Assembly: GCF_023541015.1 (NCBI RefSeq)
Contig: NZ_JALNPR010000002.1
Coordinates: 558,001 to 622,000, forward strand
DNA length: 64,000 bases
Direction: 5' to 3'
From: Marivivens donghaensis
Lineage (GTDB): Bacteria; Pseudomonadota; Alphaproteobacteria; Rhodobacterales; Rhodobacteraceae
Part shown: positions 1-9,853 of the stretch, one piece after another
How positions within the stretch are numbered: position 1 is the stretch's first letter
Layout of the letters: each line of letters begins with the position of its first letter
The notes under the pieces: generated by a model
Told to the model about the DNA's origin: nothing
Databases searched by the model: none
What the model saw: only the letters and a program-made list of their open reading frames with translations
Translations under genes and position numbers: made by a program

Positions 1-500
1 TTCTGGACGGCGGCCTTCCGAAATGGAAAGCAGAGGGCCGCCCTCTGACTGATGCCCCTGCCACGATCCGCGATCGTCATATGATGGTCGACGTTCAGCA
101 CCACATGATCAAAGACGTGACCCAAGTGGCCCGCGCATCGAAACTTCGCGATCACGAAATCATTGATGCCCGCGCCGCGCCTCGTTTCCGTGGTGAAGCC
201 GTCGAGCCGCGCGCTGGACTTCGTTCGGGCCATATCCCCGGTGCAAAGAACGTCCCGTTCAACACGCTATTAAACGCTGACGGCACGATGAAGCCCGTCG
301 CAGAACTACGCCACGTGTTCGAAGCCGCTGGCGTCGACCTATCCAAACCCGCCATTACGTCGTGTGGTTCGGGCGTCACAGCCGCTGTGCTGTGCCTCGC
401 TCTCGAACGCACAGGCAAAACCGACCATTCTCTTTACGATGGCTCATGGTCCGAATGGGGCATGTACGCCGACCTTCCTCTCGCAACCGGAGACGCATGA
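1..500 (+). CDS. sseA: 3-mercaptopyruvate sulfurtransferase, 3' part (5' end outside window)
   Basis: The reading frame is open from base 3 at the window edge, so this is the C-terminal part (about 165 residues) of a longer protein. It carries the linker typical of the second rhodanese domain (LDGGLPKWKAEGRPL) and the active-site loop CGSGVTA, with the catalytic Cys codon at 363-365. That loop is characteristic of SseA-type mercaptopyruvate sulfurtransferases rather than thiosulfate sulfurtransferases, which usually have CRKGVT. The enzyme moves sulfur from 3-mercaptopyruvate to a thiol acceptor or cyanide in the cytoplasm. Its TGA overlaps the ATG of the next aminotransferase gene (ATGA), so the two are probably translationally coupled. 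An in-frame ATG at 81 is internal to the domain and is not the true start. Confidence 0.9.
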   Translation, partial: LDGGLPKWKAEGRPLTDAPATIRDRHMMVDVQHHMIKDVTQVARASKLRDHEIIDARAAPRFRGEAVEPRAGLRSGHIPGAKNVPFNTLLNADGTMKPVAELRHVFEAAGVDLSKPAITSCGSGVTAAVLCLALERTGKTDHSLYDGSWSEWGMYADLPLATGDA

Positions 501-1684
501 TGCTGGAGCATCTCACCGAACAACCCGCCGACAAAATTCTGATGCTGATGCAAGCATTCCGCGAAGATCCGCGCGACACCAAGATCGACCTTGGCGTTGG
601 CGTGTATAAAAACGCAGAAGGCGTCACTCCGGTTATGAAGGCCGTGAAGGCCGCAGAAAAGAAAATCTGGGAAGAGCAGGAATCGAAATCCTACACCTCT
701 CTGGCTGGTGAACCGCTCTATATCGAGGGCATGATCAAACTCGTCCTCGACGGTGCTGTTGATCGTTCGCGCATTGGCGCTGTCACCACACCGGGTGGCA
801 CGGGTGCAATTCGTCAGGCGATGGAACTTATCAAAAAGACCTCGCCGCAAGCCACCGTTTGGGTGTCGAACCCAACATGGCCGAACCACGTGTCGATCCT
901 GAACTACCTCGGCATGCGCCACACGGCTTACACCTACTTCAACACCGAAACCCGTGACGTTGATTTCGACGCCATGATGGCCGATTTGGCTGGTGTGAAA
1001 TCGGGCGACCTCGTGCTGCTGCACGGCTGCTGCCACAACCCGACAGGTGCAAACCTGACACTGGATCAGTGGAAAGAGGTTGTTGCCTTGATCAACGAAA
1101 AAGGCGCCGTCCCGTTCATCGACCTCGCATACCAAGGTTTCGGTGACGGCCTCGAAGCTGATGCTCTTGCAACTCGTCTCGTTGCTGCAAACGTCGGCGA
1201 ATGCCTGATCGCCGCGTCCTGCTCCAAGAACTTCGGTATCTACCGCGAACGTACAGGCATCCTGATGGCAATCGCTAAGGACGCCGCGACCGCGAAGCTG
1301 TCGCAAGGGATGCTGCAATTCCTGAACCGTCAGAACTATTCGTTCCCGCCGGATCACGGTGCACGCGTTGTTGCAACGATCCTCGGTGATGATGCTCTTC
1401 GCCAGATGTGGATCGACGAACTCGAAGAAACCCGCCTGTCAATGCTGACTCTGCGCCAGCAACTGGCTGATGAACTGAAACGTCTGACCAACTCGGACCG
1501 CTTTGACTTTATCGCAAAGCACCGCGGCATGTTCTCTCAGATCGGCACGACACCTGAGAAGGTCGAGGTTATGCGCGCTGAATCGGGCATCTACATGGTG
1601 TCGGACAGTCGCTTGAACATCGCAGGCCTGAACGCGACAACTGTTCCGCTCTTGGCCAAAGCGATCGTAGACGCTGGCGTCTAA
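497..1684 (+). CDS. tyrB: aromatic amino acid / aspartate-type aminotransferase (class I, subgroup alpha)
   Basis: A 395-residue PLP aminotransferase, full length for the aspartate/aromatic aminotransferase Ia family. The PLP-lysine block reads SCSKNFGIYRERTG, the signature of TyrB/AspC proteins, and NPTGAN forms part of the cofactor-binding region. It would transaminate tyrosine, phenylalanine or aspartate with 2-oxoglutarate; sequence alone does not fix the substrate. The start is the ATG at 497, which overlaps the sseA stop; a second ATG at 500 is equally possible. Because members of this family can also transaminate cysteine to 3-mercaptopyruvate, coupling to sseA is suggestive. An intrinsic terminator follows. 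Confidence 0.88.
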   Translation: MMLEHLTEQPADKILMLMQAFREDPRDTKIDLGVGVYKNAEGVTPVMKAVKAAEKKIWEEQESKSYTSLAGEPLYIEGMIKLVLDGAVDRSRIGAVTTPGGTGAIRQAMELIKKTSPQATVWVSNPTWPNHVSILNYLGMRHTAYTYFNTETRDVDFDAMMADLAGVKSGDLVLLHGCCHNPTGANLTLDQWKEVVALINEKGAVPFIDLAYQGFGDGLEADALATRLVAANVGECLIAASCSKNFGIYRERTGILMAIAKDAATAKLSQGMLQFLNRQNYSFPPDHGARVVATILGDDALRQMWIDELEETRLSMLTLRQQLADELKRLTNSDRFDFIAKHRGMFSQIGTTPEKVEVMRAESGIYMVSDSRLNIAGLNATTVPLLAKAIVDAGV

Positions 1685-1705
1685 ACGCTTCTCTCAAACA
1701 AATAC

Positions 1706-1740
1706 AAACGCCCGTCGCATCTGCAGCGGGCGTTTTCGTT
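1706..1740 (+). terminator. intrinsic terminator after the aminotransferase gene
   Basis: Inverted repeat AAACGCCCG / CGGGCGTTT (arms 1706-1714 and 1727-1735) followed by TTTTCGTTT, 21 bases after the aminotransferase stop codon. Confidence 0.85.
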
Positions 1741-1751
1741 TATGCCCTCGG

Positions 1752-1785
1752 GCAAAAGAAAACCCGGGCGCGAACGCCCGGGCCT
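1752..1785 (-). terminator. intrinsic terminator of glnK-amtB
   Basis: Perfect 8-bp stem CCCGGGCG-CGAA-CGCCCGGG (1763-1782). Read on the minus strand it is followed by TTTTCTTTTG, and it lies about 30 bases after the amtB stop. Confidence 0.85.
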
Positions 1786-1812
1786 TTGTCGTCAAACTGA
1801 TCGGAAGGGAGA

Positions 1813-3147
<1,335 letters not shown>

Positions 3148-3172
3148 TTTAATTTCCCCTGATCCGATCGCG

Positions 3173-3511
3173 TCAAAGAGCGTCGTCGTTGGTTTCGCCG
3201 GTGCGCACGCGCAGTGCGCTCTCGACGTCGAGAACAAAGATTTTGCCGTCGCCGATTTTGTCGGTCTTCGCAGTCGATGCGATGGTCGAAACGATCTGGT
3301 CAGCCATGTTGTCAGGCACGACGATCTCTAGTTTGACCTTCGGAACAAAGTTCACTGCGTATTCAGCACCACGGTAGATTTCAGTGTGACCGGACTGGGA
3401 GCCAAAGCCCTTAATTTCGGTCACCATCATTCCGCGAACGCCAGCGGCGGTCACAGCTTCGCGGACCTCCTCCAGCTTGAACGGCTTGATAGTTGCGATA
3501 ATGAGTTTCAC
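3173..3511 (-). CDS. glnK: nitrogen regulatory protein P-II (GlnK)
   Basis: A 112-residue PII protein, exactly the family length when started at the GTG at 3511, which has AAGGGGAAG just upstream. The T-loop is intact and includes the uridylylated tyrosine at residue 51 (EIYRGAEY); the B-loop reads TDKIGDGKIFV. PII proteins sense ATP/ADP and 2-oxoglutarate and are modified by GlnD under nitrogen limitation. Position directly upstream of amtB argues for GlnK rather than GlnB. Expression would be expected to depend on NtrC and sigma-54, but I find only a weak -24/-12 match upstream. Confidence 0.95.
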   Translation of the reverse strand: MKLIIATIKPFKLEEVREAVTAAGVRGMMVTEIKGFGSQSGHTEIYRGAEYAVNFVPKVKLEIVVPDNMADQIVSTIASTAKTDKIGDGKIFVLDVESALRVRTGETNDDAL

Positions 3512-3771
3512 GTTCTTCCCCTTACGAGTTATCTCGAACGACCCCAATCCGGATCGCGCAGTCACACTCAGCGGGTTAGATGCCCTTTTCTCAAGCAATC
3601 TGGGACTAAACGGGATGCCACATTAATGAGTTTGTGCCCAAAAATTATACAAATTGTGCGACTTGATTAAAAAATAGGCTTAAAGAAAACGCAACATTGG
3701 CGATTCTTGTCACTCAACATTTCCCCTCAAGGCAGTTAGAATTGGCCTGAGGCATAACGAAAGAGCAGAAA
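3512..3771. other. divergent intergenic region between glnK and the PBP gene
   Basis: 260 bases with no gene, carrying promoters in both directions. The central part (3630-3720) is AT-rich. On the minus strand a TATAAT is centred near 3651. A TGGCAT near 3620 is only a partial match to a sigma-54 -24 element and lacks a good -12 GC. No hairpins of note. Confidence 0.5.
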
Positions 3772-5907
3772 ATGAGCGGATCGGGACGCAAACGCCCAAC
3801 GCTGGTTGCCGAGAATCGCTATTCGAACGCAACTGCACCCCAAAAGGCTGCGGCGCCTAAACCTGCGCCGAAGAAAAAGCCTGCAAAGCAGCCTCGCAAG
3901 AAGAAGGGGCCGCTGGGGTTCATTGGTGCATTCTTTGGGTTCGTGTTTCGCCTGATCTGGAGCATTTTCTGGCGCGGCACTGCGATCGTCAGCCTGATCA
4001 TCGCAATCGCTGTCCTTTATACCTCTTCCAAATTGCCTAGCGCCGAGTCCTTGATCGATGGCCGCGCGCGGGGCTCCGTCACCATGCTCGACGTGAACGG
4101 CCAACAGTTCGCATGGCGCGGCGATCAATTCGCAGGCGCGATCACCGCTGACTCGGTTTCCCCGAACCTTCGCAACGCCGTCGTCGCTACCGAAGACAAA
4201 CGGTTTTACAGCCACTTTGGCATCTCTCCTCGCGGTATTGCGGGCGCGATCCGCTCCAACCTTCAGGACGGCAATGGTGCACTCTCGGGGTCGGGTGGTT
4301 CTACGATCACCCAGCAGACCGCCAAACTGTTGTGCCAAGGCCAACCGTTCGATTCCGCGAAATGGGCGAATGAAGCTGCATATGAAGCCGACTGCCGTCG
4401 TTCCACCCTTTGGCGCAAAGTCACCGAAGCGATCTACGCGATGGCGATGGAAGTCCGCTATACCAAGGACGAAATCCTCACGATCTACCTCAACCGCGCA
4501 TATCTGGGCGCGGGCACTCGTGGCTTTGAGGCCGCGAGCCAACGGTATTTCAGCATTTCGTCGGCGCAAGTAAGCCCGGCCCAAGCGGCTCTCCTTGCTG
4601 GCCTGCTCAAAGCGCCATCGTCCTATGCGCCAACGTCCAATCTTCAACGGAGCTGGGATCGCGCAAGCGTCGTTGTGCGCCTCATGGCCGATCAGGGCTA
4701 CATCACCGAGGCGCAAGCCCAAGACGCACTCGCCAATCCGGCGCAGCTGGCTGAGAACGCCCATGCGCGGCAAGGTGGCTATTATGCGGACTGGGTGATG
4801 GACACAGGTCCATCCTATTTCACCGATGACACCACCGAAGACGTCATCATTAAAACGACGTTTGATCCGCGCATCCAGCGGGCCGCCGAAGGCGCGCTAG
4901 ATTGGGTATTCGAAAACAAAGTCCGCGAAGGCTCTGAGGCCCAAGCCGCAATCGTCGTGATGTCATCTGACGGTGCGGTCCGCGCAATGGTCGGCGGTCG
5001 CCAAACAACATCGGGCGGTGCGTTCAACCGTGCGACACAGGCCCTGCGTCAAACGGGGTCTCTGTTCAAACCCTTCGTCTATGCGGCCGCCCTCGAACTC
5101 GGCCACAATCCGATGGAGATCATTAACGACGATCCGCTGTGCATGAATATCGTGGGGTCTGGCGAATGGTGTCCGCAAAACTATGATCGTGAGTTCAAAG
5201 GTCCGATCACGCTGACCCAAGCGCTTTATGAAAGCCGAAACATCCCTGCGATCCTTCTTTCAGAAAGTGTTGGCCGTGATGCCGTGCAAAGCGTGGCTAC
5301 TGGGTTCGGCATTGGCTCTGACCTTGCCGACGGTCCGGCCCTCGCGCTCGGCGTGTCAGAATCAACGCTGGTCGAAATGACCGGGGCCTACGCGGGCATC
5401 TTGAACGGCGGCTCTTCGGTCGCGCCCTATGGCCTCGTCGAACTAAGCCTACGCCGCAATCCCTCTGTGCCCCTCATGGGCGCTGGCGGCGGCATTGGCG
5501 AACGCGTCATTCGCGACGAAAGCGCCGCGCAACTGACGTGGATGATGCATCAGGTTATCGAACAAGGCACTGGTCAGCGGGCGAAAATCGACGGCTGGCA
5601 GATTGCTGGTAAATCCGGCACGACCCAAGGCGCACGCGATGCGTGGTTCATTGGCTTTACGGCTGACTACGTGACTGGTGTGTGGATGGGGTATGACAAC
5701 AATACGCCACTGTCTGGCGTAACGGGTGGCGGTCTACCCGCAGAGGTTTGGCACGAAACCATGAGCCGCGTGTTGGATGGGATGATCCCGCTCCCGTTGC
5801 CAATGACCGCGCCCAGCGGCGAACCCGCTGGCCCCGTGATGTCGGACGAACAAGCCAAGTCGCTCATCGACCTGATTCTGCGCGATTTACAAAACGCTGG
5901 AAACTAA
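3772..5907 (+). CDS. bifunctional penicillin-binding protein (glycosyltransferase GT51 plus transpeptidase, class A)
   Basis: A 711-residue class A PBP that polymerises and crosslinks peptidoglycan in the periplasm. Residues 1-50 form a cytoplasmic tail rich in Lys, Pro and Ala; a transmembrane anchor follows at about 57-80. The GT51 domain shows the catalytic glutamate motif ATEDKRFYSHFG (Glu about 141) and GGSTITQQTAK. The transpeptidase has all three motifs: SLFK (Ser 430), SRN, and KSGT (Lys 614). The start is the ATG at 3772. It faces the DUF3775 gene and stops three bases short of it. Family assignment is firm; whether it matches PBP1a, 1b or 1c of E. coli is not decided by the sequence. 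Confidence 0.93.
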   Translation: MSGSGRKRPTLVAENRYSNATAPQKAAAPKPAPKKKPAKQPRKKKGPLGFIGAFFGFVFRLIWSIFWRGTAIVSLIIAIAVLYTSSKLPSAESLIDGRARGSVTMLDVNGQQFAWRGDQFAGAITADSVSPNLRNAVVATEDKRFYSHFGISPRGIAGAIRSNLQDGNGALSGSGGSTITQQTAKLLCQGQPFDSAKWANEAAYEADCRRSTLWRKVTEAIYAMAMEVRYTKDEILTIYLNRAYLGAGTRGFEAASQRYFSISSAQVSPAQAALLAGLLKAPSSYAPTSNLQRSWDRASVVVRLMADQGYITEAQAQDALANPAQLAENAHARQGGYYADWVMDTGPSYFTDDTTEDVIIKTTFDPRIQRAAEGALDWVFENKVREGSEAQAAIVVMSSDGAVRAMVGGRQTTSGGAFNRATQALRQTGSLFKPFVYAAALELGHNPMEIINDDPLCMNIVGSGEWCPQNYDREFKGPITLTQALYESRNIPAILLSESVGRDAVQSVATGFGIGSDLADGPALALGVSESTLVEMTGAYAGILNGGSSVAPYGLVELSLRRNPSVPLMGAGGGIGERVIRDESAAQLTWMMHQVIEQGTGQRAKIDGWQIAGKSGTTQGARDAWFIGFTADYVTGVWMGYDNNTPLSGVTGGGLPAEVWHETMSRVLDGMIPLPLPMTAPSGEPAGPVMSDEQAKSLIDLILRDLQNAGN

Positions 5908-5910
5908 CGA

Positions 5911-6234
5911 TCAGCCACCGCGATAGAGATCGTCTTCGGCGTCCGAACTGTCGATTCCCAATGCCTCTAGCCCACTTTCCAAGTGGTCGGCGAGGTGTGG
6001 CGACCCTTTAAGGTAATCTTCGGTTGGTGCGCTGGCCTCGGAAATGGCGGTCTTATAGGCTTCGGCATATTCTTCGGGTTCAAAGCTGCCGCGGCCGACC
6101 CAGAAGATCGCCACAAGCGCCGCTTGCTCTTCCTCGTTCAGACGACCGACAAAGCCGTCAAACTCGGCCTCGCCTCGATCAAGTTCACGCGCAAGGATGA
6201 TCACCTCGGCGACTTTGTCAGATGTAATGTGCAT
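5911..6234 (-). CDS. DUF3775 domain-containing protein
   Basis: A 107-residue acidic, soluble protein with no signal peptide or membrane segment. It resembles the DUF3775 family common in alphaproteobacteria: an N-terminal helix (HITSDKVAEVIILARELDRG), a central EEEQAALVAIFWVGRG stretch, and a C-terminal part ending in an acidic tail. The function of the family is unknown. It is a single gene transcribed toward the PBP gene, and no role follows from this context. Confidence 0.75.
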   Translation of the reverse strand: MHITSDKVAEVIILARELDRGEAEFDGFVGRLNEEEQAALVAIFWVGRGSFEPEEYAEAYKTAISEASAPTEDYLKGSPHLADHLESGLEALGIDSSDAEDDLYRGG

Positions 6235-6307
6235 TGCTGCCTCCCGTTCGCATGGATAGCAGTAACTTTGTGCCGATTAGCCGACCGTGGCTTTGATCTG
6301 TCGCAAA

Positions 6308-7036
6308 TCAGAATATTCGGAAATAAAGCCAATCAGGCATCAGCTGTGACGCTCGGAAAAACCACGAAAACAATGTCGGAAAGCTGCGTTTGAACTTCCG
6401 GCTATTCATATGGTCGAACATCACGCGCGCCGCGTCTTCGGGCGACATGATGAACGGCATGTTGAACGTGTTCTTGTCGGTCAGTCGGGTACGAATAAAG
6501 CCTGGGTTCACCACCTGAACTTCTATCCCAGTTCGCTTGAGGTCGGACTTCATAGTTTCGGCCAACGACATAATTCCAGCCTTTGAGGCCGAATAGCCAA
6601 TCGCGCCTGGCAAGCCACGAAACCCAGATAGAGATCCAGTAAGAACAATGTGGCCCGCATTACGCTGCACCATGTCGGGCACGGTCGCGCCCAAAACGCG
6701 CATCGCCCCCATGAGGTTCACGTCAACCATGGTTTCCGCATCATCCGCGTTCCATTCGGTCGCGGCCATCGGCCAGTAGACGCCCGCGAGGAACACCACG
6801 CCGTCAACTGGACCGACTGAGGCTGCAGCGGCGCGAACGTTTTCGGTGTCAGACACATCGACTGGCACTATCCGCGCAGGCCATGACAGGCCACCCGATA
6901 CGTCCTGAAGTCGCTCTTCTGAGCGCGCCGACAGGATCAATTCCGCACCGGCATCGGACATAATTTCCGCGAGTGCCCGCCCCAGTCCTTCGCTTGCGCC
7001 GATCAGCCAATAGGTTTTGCCAGCCCAGTCCCGCAT
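6308..7036 (-). CDS. short-chain dehydrogenase/reductase (SDR)
   Basis: A 242-residue classical SDR. The nucleotide-binding motif GASEGLG is at residues 13-19, and the catalytic part shows the Ser of TGSLSGFRG and the YSASK (Tyr-x-x-x-Lys) motif. The substrate is unknown. It is the last gene of the four-gene minus-strand operon FAD oxidoreductase-DUF1365-DUF3833-SDR, separated from DUF3833 by two bases. An equivalent SDR gene ends the RpoE-dependent operon of Rhodobacter sphaeroides, so a role in membrane lipid or stress metabolism is a reasonable inference. Confidence 0.87.
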   Translation of the reverse strand: MRDWAGKTYWLIGASEGLGRALAEIMSDAGAELILSARSEERLQDVSGGLSWPARIVPVDVSDTENVRAAAASVGPVDGVVFLAGVYWPMAATEWNADDAETMVDVNLMGAMRVLGATVPDMVQRNAGHIVLTGSLSGFRGLPGAIGYSASKAGIMSLAETMKSDLKRTGIEVQVVNPGFIRTRLTDKNTFNMPFIMSPEDAARVMFDHMNSRKFKRSFPTLFSWFFRASQLMPDWLYFRIF

Positions 7037-7038
7037 CT

Positions 7039-7581
7039 TTACACCCGACGCATCGTCGCGATGAGTTCTCCGACCTTGATACCGAACTTTCGAAATTGCG
7101 ACCTGTTCACCAGCTCACCTGAGGGCGATGTATACATCCAATCTGTCACAGACAGGACATGCCCCCCCGCATCCTCGGTCAGTTTGATCTTGTAGTTCAG
7201 CACGATAGCAGAGCCCCCCTGACGACCCGTCGCCGTGCCAATCACGTCGGGAGCAGTCGCAGTGATGGTGCCATCTTCCGCAACCTTCAGGTCCCAATGG
7301 CGAAGCTGCGTAGCGCCGCTATCATACTGGAATTCCTCTGTCATTTCGCCGGAATTTCCGTCCCATGATGCATTGAACTGACCAAAAAACCGTGATGCAA
7401 CACGCCCAAACGGACCATAAATCACACCACTGCACAGCATCTTTCCGTTCAAATCTGTACGTATGTCGATCGGACGGCCCGAGGGATAATCCTCAACCTT
7501 CTGCGCTGCAAACCCGAACCGCGCACTGATCAGTAGAACAACGGCAAAGGCGACGCAGATGCCTAGAAAAAACTGAACCAT
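7039..7581 (-). CDS. DUF3833 family protein
   Basis: A 180-residue protein with an N-terminal hydrophobic segment (about residues 3-22, FFLGICVAFAVVLLISARFG) that is a membrane anchor or uncleaved signal; there is no lipobox cysteine. The C-terminal half has the DUF3833 pattern, including VTDWMY and a closing FRKFGIKVGELIATM segment. The biochemical function is unknown. DUF3833 genes commonly sit in ECF sigma-controlled operons with DUF1365 and FAD oxidoreductases, as here. Start at 7581 has a strong AGGAGGTAG upstream, ten bases after the DUF1365 stop. Confidence 0.8.
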   Translation of the reverse strand: MVQFFLGICVAFAVVLLISARFGFAAQKVEDYPSGRPIDIRTDLNGKMLCSGVIYGPFGRVASRFFGQFNASWDGNSGEMTEEFQYDSGATQLRHWDLKVAEDGTITATAPDVIGTATGRQGGSAIVLNYKIKLTEDAGGHVLSVTDWMYTSPSGELVNRSQFRKFGIKVGELIATMRRV

Positions 7582-7591
7582 AATCTACCTC

Positions 7592-8350
7592 CTAACGGCT
7601 GACGTCTTGAACGGGTGGAACGGGGCGATCACGATATTTGGCACCTTTGCTTCGAAGCTTCATCGCCTGCCAAAGGATGAGCCCCATCACACGCAACGAC
7701 CCCAATGGACGACGAAGATAAGCCTTCGCGATGTCCCGATTTCGCAGCGAACGGCGAGGGCCGCTTAGGGTCGCGACAACTCCACCGTCAGCACCGTCTC
7801 CAAATTCAATGACGATATCGACGGCGCTGCGGGTGATATCGAACCGGAACCTGTAGCCGCCCGAAATCGTCTGGAACGGTGACACATGGAATATCTTCTG
7901 CGCTGTGACCCAACCATTTCGATTTAGCGGCGCAAGGTCATCGTGGTGACACAGATACGAATGCCGATCACCGAAGGTGTTGTTCACCTCGGCGATCACG
8001 ACACGCAGAACACCATCACGATCATGGCAGAGCCAAAAACTGACAGGATTAAAGACGTAGCCCAACGCGCGCGGTTGGGTCAGAAGCTGGATACGGCCCA
8101 TCTGTCCGATCCCGTGCGCATCCAGAACGCTGCGTACCCATGCAACACCCTGCCCCTGCTTGGGCGCCCCCCCATGGTCTACATCACGCACGGACCAAGG
8201 CCGCGCTGAATTTCGAGCAAAGCCCCACGGCGCACTCACCTCGACATCCATGTCCAGCAGCACATAGTCGATGGAGTAGCGAAATGCGTTTCGGATCGCG
8301 CCCCGCCGCCCATGAAAGGTCTGCCCTTCGATGTAGTCTACAGGGATCAT
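7592..8350 (-). CDS. DUF1365 domain-containing protein
   Basis: A 252-residue protein when started at the ATG at 8350 (MIPVDYIEGQTFHGRRG), which overlaps the TGA of the upstream FAD oxidoreductase gene as ATGA; a longer in-frame extension lies wholly inside that gene and is rejected. Family features include the FRYSIDYVLLDMD start, YVFNPVSFWLCHD and the NTFGDRHSYL region. DUF1365 proteins are almost always next to the FAD oxidoreductase seen here. In Rhodobacter the pair has been tied to the RpoE singlet-oxygen response and to modified (furan or methylated) membrane fatty acids; transferring that role here is inference. Confidence 0.85.
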   Translation of the reverse strand: MIPVDYIEGQTFHGRRGAIRNAFRYSIDYVLLDMDVEVSAPWGFARNSARPWSVRDVDHGGAPKQGQGVAWVRSVLDAHGIGQMGRIQLLTQPRALGYVFNPVSFWLCHDRDGVLRVVIAEVNNTFGDRHSYLCHHDDLAPLNRNGWVTAQKIFHVSPFQTISGGYRFRFDITRSAVDIVIEFGDGADGGVVATLSGPRRSLRNRDIAKAYLRRPLGSLRVMGLILWQAMKLRSKGAKYRDRPVPPVQDVSR

Positions 8351-9648
8351 TCCGCCGCCACTCGAACGTTGGTTGCTGTATTGATACCCGCGACGACGTC
8401 CAAAGCGCTGGAGAGACCATCCTCGTGGAAACCGTTTTTCATCCAAGCGCCACAGAACCATGTGTTATCGGTGCCGTTAAATGCTGCGACCTCTTTCTGG
8501 GCTTCCAGCGCGCCAAGGTCATAAACAGGGTGGCGCAGTGTCACCTCGTCCCAGATCAAATCTTCGCGGATCGTTCGGTTCGAATTGAGCGTCACAAAAT
8601 AGTCGTCGCCCGTTAACCACGATTGCAGCGAGTTCATCCAATAGGTCAAATCAATCGGCTCATCTGTGCGGCCAGTAACTTCGGTGTAGTTCCACGACGA
8701 CCAAACCGATTTATGTCGCGGCATGATGGATGCATCGGAGTGCAGAACAACGCGGTTCGGCTGATACGCCATTTTCGAAAGCGCTGCCGTTTCGTGGGCA
8801 CGCGGATCGGCCAACATGCGCAGGCTATCGTCGGAGTGGGTCGCAAAGACAACGTCGTCGAAGGCCTCCCAATCTGCGCCGAACAACTTCACCTCGACAC
8901 CACCCACCGTTCGACGCACCGCATCGACATAGGCTCCAGTACGGATCTCAACGCCACGCGCACGCATTTGCGCCTCGAGCCGAGTCACATACGACCGCGA
9001 CCCGCCCTCAACCGTGTACCATTGATGCTGACCTGTATGGCTAAGCAACGCGTGATTTTCGAAGAACTGCATCATGGCGTAGGCAGGGAATTCCATGATT
9101 TTCTCGACGGGTGTTGACCAAATGGCGCCCGACAGTGGCAGGATATACCGTTCCGCAAACCACGACCCGACGCAGAGTTTGTCGAGCATTCCGCCGACAG
9201 TCATTGTCTGGTCAGACTTCGCAATGCTCAAGGCGCGGCTGTTGAACTTGAAAATGTCACTGATCATGCGAAGGTAACGCGGGTTCAGCGCGTTTTTCTT
9301 CTGCGCAAAAATCGCCGACAGATTTTTTAGCCCGTATTCAAATCGCCCGCCGTCAATTGACGCACCAAAACTCATGTCGGACTTAACTACGGGCACGTCC
9401 AGTTCATCGAACAATGCCGTCAGATGCGGATAATTCGCGTAATTGAAAACGATAAACCCCGTATCCACGAGATCAGCGCCGTCACGACCAGCTGGACGAG
9501 TGCGTGCGTGCCCGCCGATTGATGCCTCTGCCTCGAACAATACGACGCGATGATGTTGAGCGAGGTTATAGGCTGCACCCATGCCGGAAATACCCCCGCC
9601 GATGACTGCGATAGTTCTTGGGGCGGGTGTTAGGCTTTCAAATGGCAT
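8347..9648 (-). CDS. FAD-dependent oxidoreductase (amine-oxidase fold) of the DUF1365-linked, RpoE-regulated type
   Basis: A 433-residue flavoprotein. The N-terminal dinucleotide-binding motif (VIGGGISGMGAAYNLAQ) is at about residues 15-31, followed by the E of LFEAEASIGGHA. The rest has the layout of flavin amine oxidases/desaturases, including TGFIVFNYANYPHL and YTVEGGSRSY. It is the first gene of the minus-strand operon and is coupled to DUF1365 by an ATGA overlap. Homologues in this setting act on membrane fatty acids in the singlet-oxygen response of related bacteria. No cyclopropane synthase-like methyltransferase is present in this window, so any lipid pathway would have to draw on genes elsewhere. 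Confidence 0.87.
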   Translation of the reverse strand: MPFESLTPAPRTIAVIGGGISGMGAAYNLAQHHRVVLFEAEASIGGHARTRPAGRDGADLVDTGFIVFNYANYPHLTALFDELDVPVVKSDMSFGASIDGGRFEYGLKNLSAIFAQKKNALNPRYLRMISDIFKFNSRALSIAKSDQTMTVGGMLDKLCVGSWFAERYILPLSGAIWSTPVEKIMEFPAYAMMQFFENHALLSHTGQHQWYTVEGGSRSYVTRLEAQMRARGVEIRTGAYVDAVRRTVGGVEVKLFGADWEAFDDVVFATHSDDSLRMLADPRAHETAALSKMAYQPNRVVLHSDASIMPRHKSVWSSWNYTEVTGRTDEPIDLTYWMNSLQSWLTGDDYFVTLNSNRTIREDLIWDEVTLRHPVYDLGALEAQKEVAAFNGTDNTWFCGAWMKNGFHEDGLSSALDVVAGINTATNVRVAAE

Positions 9649-9717
9649 CGATATCTCCGAACTTGGTTATTGGTGTTACGGTCCAAACAGGTTTTTGGAT
9701 GAAACTCTTTCGCGAGG

Positions 9718-9745
9718 TGATCCAGAACGCGCTTTGCGACGTAGC
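9718..9745 (+). promoter_or_regulatory. candidate RpoE (ECF11-type) promoter of rpoE-chrR
   Basis: TGATCC (9718-9723), 16-base spacer, CGTAGC (9740-9745), about 105 bases upstream of the rpoE GTG. TGATCC with a CGTA/TAAG-like -10 is the known recognition pattern of Rhodobacter RpoE, which transcribes its own gene. The -10 departs from the best consensus at its last bases. Confidence 0.6.
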
Positions 9746-9853
9746 ATCTTTATGTTCACGCAGACCCAAACACTCGATTCAGATAGACCTGTCCAGCCGT
9801 ACAGCTATGGTTGGTCCAAGACAGTTGGATCGAAACCAAAGGAAACGTCGCGC

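Noticed and set aside
3600-3640. A sigma-54 promoter for glnK
   Set aside because: TGGCAT near the expected -24 lacks a matching -12 GC element at the right spacing, so I do not call it.
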